A stretch of DNA of 12,344 bases from Gammaproteobacteria bacterium (GTDB lineage Bacteria; Pseudomonadota; Gammaproteobacteria; UBA5335). Positions within the stretch are counted from its first letter, which is position 1; each line of letters begins with the position of its first letter. The notes below the pieces were generated by a model that saw only the letters and a list, made by a program, of their open reading frames with translations, had not been told where the DNA came from and made no database searches. Made by a program: the position numbers and the translations under genes. Below are positions 1 to 6,153 of this stretch, piece by piece. Location: assembly GCA_011620145.1 (NCBI GenBank), contig WOZT01000142.1, forward strand, positions 1 to 12,344, given 5' to 3'.

Positions 1-827
1 TGCGCCTGCAACCAATCCACGAATTCGGAAAGGGGCAGATTCAGGCGCTGAATCCCATGCTGCGCCAGAAAGCGCGCCTCGTTGCGGGTGGGCTCGGCGT
101 TGAGCACGGCGTAGTGGGTGTCCGTCGAGCGCTTCATGATCTGATGGGCAAACATGCGCTCGGTCTGGCTGGTGAAGCGGCAGCCCAGGAACAGGAAAGA
201 GCGCCCACGCCGGCGTTCCTGGACCAGACCGGGAATGGGCGTCTGGATGTCGATTTCGGTGAGGACTTCCACGAAATCGGAATCGGACACGAGGAAGTTG
301 CGATTGGGAGCCAACGCGCCCCAGGGTTGGTAGAGGGCGAGGGACCAATCAGCGGCCACGTCGGCTTCCACCGGCGCGCCGTCAAGGGTCAGGTGGTTCA
401 CCCAGGTGCCGAACTGCTCCGCCTGGCTGGCGGCCTGGATCAGCCCCACATCCATGCGGTCCATGAGGGCGCTGCGCATGGCATCGTCATACCAGAGCTG
501 GACGATCAACGGCAGTCCGGGCAGGCCGGCCAGGATGTGGTGCAGGCTGGATGGCGTCAGTTGTGGCGCGAATGCCTGACTCATCAAGTCGGTGAGGGTC
601 TTGCGGTGTTTGAAGTTCTCGATGTACTGGGCGCTGGCGCTCAGATTACCGCGGGCCCGACCGGGAACCGTCACCTTGCTGCCCAGGAAAGTTGCCAGCG
701 CCTCCGGGGAAGCCGGAACGGTGGCGGCTTCCGGGCAGAGCGCGAGCGTGCCGGACCCCAGGTAGGGAATCACGCCACCCCGATCCAGGCCAGCCAAGAG
801 TTCATCAAGCCATTGGGTGTTGTTCAT
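1..827 (-). CDS. SIR2-like (SIR2_2-type) protein of nif cluster, 3' end cut by window edge
   Basis: 275 codons are visible from ATG at 827-825, and the frame is open to base 1. It resembles SIR2_2-type NAD-binding domains: an N-terminal glycine-rich loop (VIPYLGSGT, residues 19-27), a central segment ending LWYDDAM (111-117) and a late FLFLGCRF strand-turn (211-218). Canonical members carry TTNYD for the ribose-binding Asn and KLHG for the catalytic His. The aligned segments here read QLWYD and YQPWG (166-170), so both residues seem lost. Its ATG overlaps the TGA of the 76-aa gene as ATGA, which implies translational coupling, and it is the last visible gene of the nifB operon. SIR2_2 proteins are known as NADases or deacylases, but this one looks like a binding pseudoenzyme. 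The family call is fairly secure. The inactivity is an inference from a by-eye alignment, and the role in nitrogen fixation is unknown. Confidence 0.8.
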   Translation of the reverse strand, partial: MNNTQWLDELLAGLDRGGVIPYLGSGTLALCPEAATVPASPEALATFLGSKVTVPGRARGNLSASAQYIENFKHRKTLTDLMSQAFAPQLTPSSLHHILAGLPGLPLIVQLWYDDAMRSALMDRMDVGLIQAASQAEQFGTWVNHLTLDGAPVEADVAADWSLALYQPWGALAPNRNFLVSDSDFVEVLTEIDIQTPIPGLVQERRRGRSFLFLGCRFTSQTERMFAHQIMKRSTDTHYAVLNAEPTRNEARFLAQHGIQRLNLPLSEFVDWLQA

Positions 828-1054
828 GCCGCGGCCACCTGAGCCAGGGCCTGCTCCCGCAGGGCGGTGATGGCCTCGGGCGCCACGCGGAACACGGCGC
901 GACCGCCGGAAAGGGTCAGGTAGGAAAGCCCATGCTGCTGGGTCAGAAAGTTGAACCACTGCTGGGCGGTGCAGCCGGATGGCCGTTCGCCGATTTCCGT
1001 CACGGTGCCATCGGGGGCAAAGCGGACGTGAATCATGATGTCCTGGGTGCTCAT
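824..1054 (-). CDS. 76-aa unknown protein of nif operon
   Basis: Not recognised. The ATG at 1054-1052 is preceded by AAGGAG at good spacing (AAGGAGATCTCGTATG), which favours it over a longer upstream extension of the same frame. The 76-residue product opens with a polar beta-like stretch (IMIHVRFAPDG, residues 6-16). It then has PSGCTAQQWFNFLTQ (26-40) with the only cysteine, C28, followed by an amphipathic helical C-terminus rich in Ala. No signal peptide or membrane segment is seen. It lies 35 bp after the DegT-fold gene, and its TGA overlaps the start of the SIR2-like gene as ATGA, so the two are probably coupled and may act together. It could be a small partner or adaptor of the SIR2-like protein, but that rests only on gene position. 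Confidence 0.8.
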   Translation of the reverse strand: MSTQDIMIHVRFAPDGTVTEIGERPSGCTAQQWFNFLTQQHGLSYLTLSGGRAVFRVAPEAITALREQALAQVAAA

Positions 1055-1089
1055 ACGAGATCTCCTTGGCGGCAGTGACTGCCTATTAC

Positions 1090-2247
1090 CTATAGATAGA
1101 TGGCGGAGCCGGCGCCTACGTTGAGGGAGGCGTCCTTGGCGGTCTGGACGATGAAATCGACTTCTTCTGCATCGAGGTGGGCATGGAAAGGCAAGGCCAG
1201 GGCGCGGTCGGCCAGCTTGTCGGTGACCCACAAATCCTGGCGCGGGCGCTGTTTGTCGAAATAGCGCGACTGCCGGTGCAAGGGCAGGCAATAGGCCGCC
1301 GCCTGCACCCCCGCGGTCGCCAGGTCATCGACAATGGCATCCCGGCTGCTGCGGCTGAAGCGGGTGCCCAGGTGAACCAGTGACAGGAACCAGTGCACCT
1401 CGTCCACATCCGGGGCGACATAAGGGGGTTTGATGCCCTCGAAGGTCTGGATGACCTTGAGGTAATACGCCTCCACGGCCTTGCGGCGGGCCAGGATTTC
1501 ATCCAGCCGGGTCCATTGCGCCAATCCCAATGCCGCATTCAGTTCGCCAATGCCCGCGTGGGCCACGGGCAGCCCACCCGCCACCACCGACGTGCGATCA
1601 GAGAGGGTACGCTCGCGCAGCAGGCGCAACTTGGCCGTGAGATTGATGTCATCGGTCAGCACCATGGCGCCCTGGCTGCAGGCCAGGGGTCCGGGCTGGG
1701 TGAAGTCGAGGATGGCGCAGTCGCCGAAACTGCCCACGACACGGCCCTGATAGGTCGAACCGATGGCCTCGCTGGAATCCTCGATCAACAGTAAACCGTG
1801 TTGACTGGCCAAGGCCCGCAACCCGCTCCAGGGCGCTGGATGCCCATTGGCATTGGCCACCAGCAGGGCCTGGGTTTGGGACGTGAGGCGCGGCGCCACC
1901 TTGTCGGGGGTCAGGCAGCCTGACCAGTAATCGACATCCGCAAACACCACCCGGGCACCCGCGAGGACGACGGCGTCGGCAAGCTGGCGCCAGCCATAGG
2001 ATGGCACCACCACCTCCGCGCCGGGCCCGATGCCGGCCGCCTGGAGCACCAGCCACAGGCCGAGGGTGGAGCTGCTCACGGCGATGGCATGGCGACGCGC
2101 CATGCGGCGGGCCACGGCCTCCTCCAGCCGTTCGGTCAGGGGGCCGGCGCTGATGTAGGGCGAACCGAGCACAGCGGTGACCATCTCCAGTTCCAGCGCG
2201 CTGATGTCGGGATCGCTGAGCAGGATGTCGAGATCCGTGGGCTTCAT
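1090..2247 (-). CDS. DegT/DnrJ/EryC1/StrS aminotransferase-fold protein lacking the PLP lysine
   Basis: 385 aa, the normal length for this family. The ATG at 2247-2245 overlaps the TGA of the 89-aa gene as ATGA. A longer frame upstream starts inside that gene and is rejected. Family marks include SSSTLGLWLVLQAAGIGPG (residues 58-76), VVVPSYGW (79-86), VVFADVD (100-106), LLIEDSSEAIG (153-163, the PLP-stacking Asp/Ser region) and HWFL (285-288). Active members hold the PLP Schiff-base lysine about seven residues before the GG-x-V-x-T-D turn. Here that stretch is DFTQPGPLACSQGAMVLTDD (181-200), with Pro/Gly at the lysine position and no lysine until K206. Sugar aminotransferase activity is therefore unlikely. 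It may be a substrate- or PLP-binding pseudoenzyme. The setting in a nif operon gives no sugar-biosynthesis partner. Confidence 0.88.
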   Translation of the reverse strand: MKPTDLDILLSDPDISALELEMVTAVLGSPYISAGPLTERLEEAVARRMARRHAIAVSSSTLGLWLVLQAAGIGPGAEVVVPSYGWRQLADAVVLAGARVVFADVDYWSGCLTPDKVAPRLTSQTQALLVANANGHPAPWSGLRALASQHGLLLIEDSSEAIGSTYQGRVVGSFGDCAILDFTQPGPLACSQGAMVLTDDINLTAKLRLLRERTLSDRTSVVAGGLPVAHAGIGELNAALGLAQWTRLDEILARRKAVEAYYLKVIQTFEGIKPPYVAPDVDEVHWFLSLVHLGTRFSRSSRDAIVDDLATAGVQAAAYCLPLHRQSRYFDKQRPRQDLWVTDKLADRALALPFHAHLDAEEVDFIVQTAKDASLNVGAGSAIYL

Positions 2248-2513
2248 GGCGCGCGCACCTCCCGTCGCTTGGCCACCACCAGGCCGGTGGCCGCCTCCAC
2301 ATCCTGGGTCAGTTGCCAGCAATGAGTGGCGTTATCCACCAGATAAAGCGCGAAGCCGGGATACTCCCGGTAGGGCTGGCCTTCGGTCATGTCGGATGCG
2401 TCACAGACGGTGATCACCCGACCGGGCAGGTCGCGCCGCAACTGCGACAGCCAGTCAGCGGGCACATCGGCGCCCAGGATGGCTTCGATGCGTTCCAGCT
2501 CCACGGCCTGCAT
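2244..2513 (-). CDS. 89-aa nif-associated protein of unknown function
   Basis: The ATG at 2513-2511 is preceded by GGGGGAG at 5-6 bases. The frame continues upstream into nifT territory, but that extension is Gly/Pro-rich shadow sequence. The 89-aa product has an N-terminal helix (VELERIEAILGADVPADWL, residues 4-22), a strand RVITVCDASDMTEG, then YREYPGFALYLVDNATHCWQ (49-68) and a C-terminal segment ATGLVVAKR. Cysteines are C37 and C66. It resembles small uncharacterised proteins that follow nifT in other diazotrophs, possibly the DUF6129 group, though I cannot confirm the family name. It starts 2 bp after the nifT stop and overlaps the DegT-fold gene by 4 bp. No function is claimed. Confidence 0.8.
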   Translation of the reverse strand: MQAVELERIEAILGADVPADWLSQLRRDLPGRVITVCDASDMTEGQPYREYPGFALYLVDNATHCWQLTQDVEAATGLVVAKRREVRAP

Positions 2514-2515
2514 GC

Positions 2516-2725
2516 TCACTCCCCCACCCGGCGCGCTTCCACCGTCAACGGCAGCGGGGTATCCGCCGCCAGGGCCGGCAATTCCAGCCGCCAGCCATTG
2601 GCCAGGGTCACGATGCCGCCCCACATCTCGGGGTTGTCCATTCCCACAATGGGCTCTTCCAGGTCTTTCTTGGGCACATAGGCCGACAAGGCCCCTGCGG
2701 CGTCCCGGCGAATCATGACTTTCAT
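2516..2725 (-). CDS. nifT: NifT/FixU family protein
   Basis: 69 aa, the usual NifT length, and collinear with the family throughout. The N-terminus is MKVMIRR, followed by SAYVPKKDLEEPIVGMDNP (residues 14-32), WGGIVTLANGWRLELP (35-50) and a C-terminal LTVEARRV. NifT is a small cytoplasmic protein encoded in many nif clusters. It has been linked to maturation of nitrogenase, but its exact biochemical role is not established, and mutants elsewhere show mild phenotypes. The start ATG (2725-2723) is preceded by AAGGGG at suitable spacing. It lies 24 bp after nifS and 2 bp before the 89-aa gene, so it is within the same transcript. In many bacteria nifT follows nifK, so its position behind nifS here is a local rearrangement. 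Confidence 0.95.
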   Translation of the reverse strand: MKVMIRRDAAGALSAYVPKKDLEEPIVGMDNPEMWGGIVTLANGWRLELPALAADTPLPLTVEARRVGE

Positions 2726-2749
2726 CTGGCGTTCCCCTTGAATGTAAAT

Positions 2750-3913
2750 TCAGCCGCTGCCGAGCGCGTCGGCGGCGGCCTCGGGTGCCAAGGTGGACAG
2801 GATGTCCGGCAGAACGGTCAGCAACCGCTCAACCTCGGCGATGGTGTTGTATCGAGAAAAGGAAAATCGCACCGCGCCGCTGGCCAGGATCTCGTCCTTG
2901 TGCATGGCCATCAGCACATGGGAGGGCTGGCTGCCGCCCACGGTGCAGGCCGCGCCATTGGCCACGGCAAACCCGGCCCGGTCCAGGCGATCCACCAGGG
3001 CTTCACCCTCGATCCCGGGGAAACTGATGTTGCTGGTGCCCGCGAGCCGTTCGGCGTGGCCGCCATTGATGTGTGCCGTGGGGAAAATCGCCCGAATCCC
3101 GGCTTCCAGCCGGTCGCGCAGGAGAGCGATCGGCGCGGTCGTGCCTGACAGTGATTCCGCCGCGAGGCGGCAGGCGGCGCCCAGGCCGACAATGCCGGGC
3201 ACGTTCAGGCTGCCGCCGCGCCGGCCGCGCTCCTGGGTGCCGAAAAACAACGGGGGCAGATTGACGCCATTGCGGATATAGAGCGCGCCGATGCCCTTGG
3301 GGCCATGCAGCTTGTGGCCGGACAGGGACAACAGATCGATCGGCGTGCGGTTCAGGTCGATCACCCGCTTGCCGACCGTCTGGGCCGCATCCACATGCAG
3401 CAACACCCCGCGCGCCTGGGTCAGGGCGGCGATTTCCTCGATCGGAAACAGCACGCCGGTTTCGTTGTTGGCGGCCATGACGGACACCAGGGCGGTTTGC
3501 GGCGTGAGCGCCGCCTCCAGGTAATGCAGCCGCAAGCGGCCTTCCCGGTCGACCGGCAGATAGGTGACCATCACGCCCTGCTGCTCCAGATGGCGGCAGA
3601 GCTTGAGCACGGCGGGATGTTCCACCACGGTCGTGATGATCTGCCGCTGCCCGGGCCGCAGGGCCAGAGCGCCCTGGATCGCCCAATGAATGCTTTCGGT
3701 GGCCCCGCTGGTGAAATGGATGTCCTTGGCCTGGGCACCCAGCAAGGCGGCCACCTGCGCTCGCGCCTCGCGCACGGCAGTGGCCGGCGCGTCGGCGAAA
3801 TGGTGGGGACTGGACGGATTGCCGAAATCCTCGCCCAGATAGGGCAGCAGGGCTGCCAGCGCTTCGGGCGCAAGGGGGGTCGTCGCGTTGTGATCAAGAT
3901 AGACGGATGACAT
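2750..3913 (-). CDS. nifS: Cysteine desulfurase NifS
   Basis: Cytoplasmic PLP enzyme that takes sulfur from L-cysteine to give alanine and a protein persulfide for Fe-S cluster and NifB-co assembly. The preferred start is ATG at 3913 (GAGG seven bases upstream), giving 387 aa. Two in-frame GTG codons at 3919 and 3916 are alternatives. Visible marks: VYLDHNATTPL near the N-terminus, SGATES (residues 69-74), VEHPAV with the PLP-stacking His (H99), ANNETG (148-153), HVDAAQ, the Schiff-base lysine in SGHKLHGPKG (K201) and the catalytic Cys in GAACTVGGSQPSHV (C323). Two family positions deviate: the usual GGTEN loop is GGSLN, and ACTSG reads ACTVG. No nifU lies beside it in this window. It could be a divergent NifS paralogue, but the catalytic residues are intact. 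Confidence 0.94.
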   Translation of the reverse strand: MSSVYLDHNATTPLAPEALAALLPYLGEDFGNPSSPHHFADAPATAVREARAQVAALLGAQAKDIHFTSGATESIHWAIQGALALRPGQRQIITTVVEHPAVLKLCRHLEQQGVMVTYLPVDREGRLRLHYLEAALTPQTALVSVMAANNETGVLFPIEEIAALTQARGVLLHVDAAQTVGKRVIDLNRTPIDLLSLSGHKLHGPKGIGALYIRNGVNLPPLFFGTQERGRRGGSLNVPGIVGLGAACRLAAESLSGTTAPIALLRDRLEAGIRAIFPTAHINGGHAERLAGTSNISFPGIEGEALVDRLDRAGFAVANGAACTVGGSQPSHVLMAMHKDEILASGAVRFSFSRYNTIAEVERLLTVLPDILSTLAPEAAADALGSG

Positions 3914-3922
3914 CACCACACC

Positions 3923-4453
3923 TCAGGGCCAGAGCAGCCGGTCTGGATCCTCGTTCAAAACGTCCAACACGGTATTGAGCGAATCAAACGCGCCGTGAAC
4001 TATCCACGCCCGCAGCGCATGATCGCGGCGATAGAGCAGCCAGCCGCGCTCGCGGGGAAGGTGTTCGATGCGGGCAATGTCGATGACACCACCAGCGGCG
4101 TCCACGTTGCGCGAGCAACAGGGACTCTCGATGCGGTAACCGCCAGGGATCGGGATCACGGCCGGCTCCACATAGCGGTAGCGCCGCCGGTCTTCCAGGC
4201 GCCGTGCGATGCGCCGGCAATCGAATTCATTGGGGTGGACGCCAACCATCTGGTCGGACTGCGCCACAAAAGCGGTGGAATGCATGGTCTCCCCCCTGGC
4301 GCCATTCGCCATGGCGCCGCCGAGCAGGCGCCTCGCCAGTGCTTGAACGCGCCCTGCGAGCCAGCCCGCAGATGCCGTCCCGGCAAGCTCGGCCGCTTCG
4401 GTGGCTCCGGTGGACGCTGGCGACACGAGGCTCAGCACCCGCAGGCGATTCAT
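3923..4453 (-). CDS. DUF3024-like protein of nif operon
   Basis: 176 aa from ATG at 4453, whose start overlaps the nifZ stop as ATGA with GAGG seven bases upstream. An internal ATG at 4285 (residue 57), preceded by GGGGGGAG, would give a 120-aa product containing all the conserved-looking part. Residues 1-56 are Ala-rich and low in information. From about residue 72 the protein is distinctive: HPNEFDCRRIARRLEDRRRY, then GGYRIESPCCSRNVD with a Cys pair (C112, C113), then GWLLYRRDHALRAWIVH and a C-terminal LNEDPDRLLWP. The tail with W-x-LYRR and LxEDPxxxxW resembles DUF3024, whose function is unknown. The Cys residues could bind metal or a cluster, but this is speculation. It lies 9 bp before nifS. 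Confidence 0.78.
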   Translation of the reverse strand: MNRLRVLSLVSPASTGATEAAELAGTASAGWLAGRVQALARRLLGGAMANGARGETMHSTAFVAQSDQMVGVHPNEFDCRRIARRLEDRRRYRYVEPAVIPIPGGYRIESPCCSRNVDAAGGVIDIARIEHLPRERGWLLYRRDHALRAWIVHGAFDSLNTVLDVLNEDPDRLLWP

Positions 4454-4761
4454 TGCCCGGCCTCATCCAGCGAGGCAACCGACGCATCAGCCTGGGGAAC
4501 CCGATCCAGGGAAATGAGCTCCTTGGCCTTCATGCCGACGCGGTGGCCGCTGTCCAGGAAATCCACCCCATAGATGTAGAACTGCTGCAGGAAGGTGCCG
4601 ATGTTGCTGACATAGCCCACATCGCCCTTGCGCACCAGGATCTCGCCGATGTCCTTGCCCACATAGGTGCCATCGTTGCGGATGGTCTTGCGGGACTGCA
4701 CCTTCTCGCCAAAACGGAAGGCGGGTTGATTGTCCAGTTCACCAATCATGCCGTCGCTCAT
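4450..4761 (-). CDS. nifZ: NifZ family nitrogenase maturation protein
   Basis: 103 aa with the full NifZ core: FRFGEKVQSRKTIRNDGTY (residues 15-33), ILVRKGDVGYVSNIGTFLQQ (41-60), IYGVDFLDSGHRVGMKAKEL (63-82). The N-terminal 14 and C-terminal ~18 residues are outside the core and variable. In Azotobacter and Klebsiella NifZ helps form the second P-cluster of the MoFe protein. It is cytoplasmic and has no catalytic motif. The ATG at 4761-4759 is preceded by AAAGGAG at seven bases, a strong site. The gene lies 27 bp after the LRV gene, and its TGA overlaps the following ATG by 4 bp. In several proteobacteria nifZ follows nifB or nifV-cysE-nifW. Here it sits between the LRV and DUF3024-like genes. 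Confidence 0.95.
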   Translation of the reverse strand: MSDGMIGELDNQPAFRFGEKVQSRKTIRNDGTYVGKDIGEILVRKGDVGYVSNIGTFLQQFYIYGVDFLDSGHRVGMKAKELISLDRVPQADASVASLDEAGQ

Positions 4762-4788
4762 GGGAGTCTCCTTTCGATTGACGATGGG

Positions 4789-5592
4789 TTATCCACGGCC
4801 ACAAATCGGGTCGAGGATGTCGGGATTGCCTGCCCAGCGCATCTGGGCCAATTGGCGGACCTCGCTGTCCTCATCCGTGAGCAGCGGCCCCAATTGGGTT
4901 ACCGGTAACCGCCGCGTCACTTCATAACGCACCCGCCAGTCCGGATCCGTCCGCAGGGCGCTGAGCCGCCCTGCGGGCAGGCGTTCGATGGCCACCAGCC
5001 GGACCGCCGGATCCGGATCCCGGGCCAAGCGCGGCAACAGCGTGGTGTCGGCGCGCGCGGCCACCACTTTGCGCACCTCGGACTCGGGATCCGATGCCAT
5101 CAGGGGCAGCAGCCCTGTGGGCAGTCGCTTGGCGACAATCTGCCGCACGTAGTAATCGGGGTCGTGGATCATGGGATACAAATGTGCGGGACTGATGCGG
5201 GAGGCCACGCGGATCCGCACCTCCCGATCCGGATCCCGGCTCAGCTTGTGCAACTGGCCCAGCGGTAGCCGCATGGCCACACTCCAGCGCACTGTTTCGT
5301 CCGGATCGGTGAGCAGCGCCGACAGGTGGAACAGGTCGGCGTACTTGGCCGCCACCGCCCGCACCTCGAAATAAGGATGGGAAAGCGCCGCGTTGGCCCG
5401 TTCGGGGTTCATGGCGAAGAAGCGGTCGATGCGCCGGGCATAGCGATCCTGGATGCAGGACCAGCGCAGCCCGCAGGTCTCGCGCAACAGCAGGTCCTGA
5501 TGGACACAGTTGGCGCAGTCGACCGGCTGCCCGACCCAGTCGATGGCCTCATCGATCTCGTCGCGGAGAAGGGTGCGCTCAGTCATCGTCAT
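4789..5592 (-). CDS. Leucine-rich repeat variant (LRV) protein with N-terminal 4Fe-4S motif
   Basis: 267 aa. The N-terminal part carries four cysteines, C26-x2-C29-x10-C40-x5-C46 (VDCANCVHQDLLLRETCGLRW and on), matching the cluster-binding region of the Azotobacter vinelandii LRV protein, whose crystal structure showed a [4Fe-4S] cluster before a helical solenoid. From about residue 72 there are seven full 24-residue repeats plus a partial eighth. Consensus is DPDxxVRxxVAxRLPxxxLxxL, with units starting near 72, 96, 120, 144, 168, 192, 216 and 240. The C-terminus adds another cysteine (C264). The start may be ATG 5592 or ATG 5586; the second has AGGG at seven bases. Both overlap the end of the TPR-like gene. 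The role is unknown, but a Fe-S solenoid in a nif operon suggests a scaffold or protein-protein adaptor in cofactor assembly. Confidence 0.92.
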   Translation of the reverse strand: MTMTERTLLRDEIDEAIDWVGQPVDCANCVHQDLLLRETCGLRWSCIQDRYARRIDRFFAMNPERANAALSHPYFEVRAVAAKYADLFHLSALLTDPDETVRWSVAMRLPLGQLHKLSRDPDREVRIRVASRISPAHLYPMIHDPDYYVRQIVAKRLPTGLLPLMASDPESEVRKVVAARADTTLLPRLARDPDPAVRLVAIERLPAGRLSALRTDPDWRVRYEVTRRLPVTQLGPLLTDEDSEVRQLAQMRWAGNPDILDPICGRG

Positions 5593-6139
5593 CCCTGCCC
5601 TGCCGTTCGACCACCTGCAAAAGCACCCGGCCGCCCAGTTTGTCGCCGGGGTCCAGTTCCGCCAGCTTCTCCAGCATGGCCTGCCCCGCCGCCGGCTCGC
5701 CCAGGCGCAGGTTCAGGTAACCGCAGCCTTTGAGGCAAAACAGATAAAACCGCGGCAGCGCCGCCGCGAAATCCCCGAACGGCGCATCTCCGGGACGCAC
5801 CGCCCGCCAGTCCGGCTGGAGGTTCGCCGCCTTGGCCGCCCAGTCCAGGCAGCGCAAGCCCACCGCGAGCGTCTCCCGCAGTCGCCCACCATAGAAATGA
5901 AAGCGGTAAAAGCCGATCAGCACGGCCGGATGATCGGGGGCCAGATCCTGAGCCCGAGCCAGATGGGCCCGGCACAAGGCCTCGTCGGGGTAGTCGCGGC
6001 CGGCCGCCTCCAGGGCATCCCGGGCCGCGTCGGGCAAACCCGCCGCACAACAGATGACCGCCGTGGGGTCGAGCGGCCACGCCCACGCCCCGGTGGCATC
6101 CGGGGTGTCGACGCTGATCTGGCCGGAGCGCGCGGTCAT
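5579..6139 (-). CDS. TPR-like protein of nif operon
   Basis: 186 aa from ATG at 6139-6137, which has AAGGA nine bases upstream. A GTG at 6157 in the same frame overlaps the IscA stop but lacks a ribosome site. Helical repeat character is visible. Residues 54-94 run ALCRAHLARAQDLAPDHPAV and into a helix with YRFHFYGGRL. Residues 131-165 (FYLFCLKGCGYLNLRLGEPA and on to LAELDPGD) fit the two-helix TPR pattern with A/G/Y at packing positions and the DP turn. The C-terminus is very acidic (RDDDD). No signal or membrane segment is seen. It lies between a cluster carrier and the LRV protein and overlaps the latter by up to 14 bp. TPR proteins commonly act as adaptors, so a scaffold role in cluster delivery is plausible but unproven. 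Confidence 0.82.
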   Translation of the reverse strand: MTARSGQISVDTPDATGAWAWPLDPTAVICCAAGLPDAARDALEAAGRDYPDEALCRAHLARAQDLAPDHPAVLIGFYRFHFYGGRLRETLAVGLRCLDWAAKAANLQPDWRAVRPGDAPFGDFAAALPRFYLFCLKGCGYLNLRLGEPAAGQAMLEKLAELDPGDKLGGRVLLQVVERQGRDDDD

Positions 6140-6153
6140 GGCGGCGGCGTCCT

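Noticed and set aside
57..842. 261-codon plus-strand frame at the left end
   Set aside because: It is antisense to the SIR2-like gene, which has family motifs, start coupling and operon context.
1071..1083. Palindrome GGCAGT-G-ACTGCC between the DegT-fold and 76-aa genes
   Set aside because: One-base spacer and short arms make a weak RNA hairpin with no T-tract; likely chance in GC-rich DNA.
4960..5320. Repeated GGATCC/CGGATC-like words in DNA
   Set aside because: They encode the recurrent Asp-Pro-Asp turns of the LRV repeats and are explained by the protein repeat.
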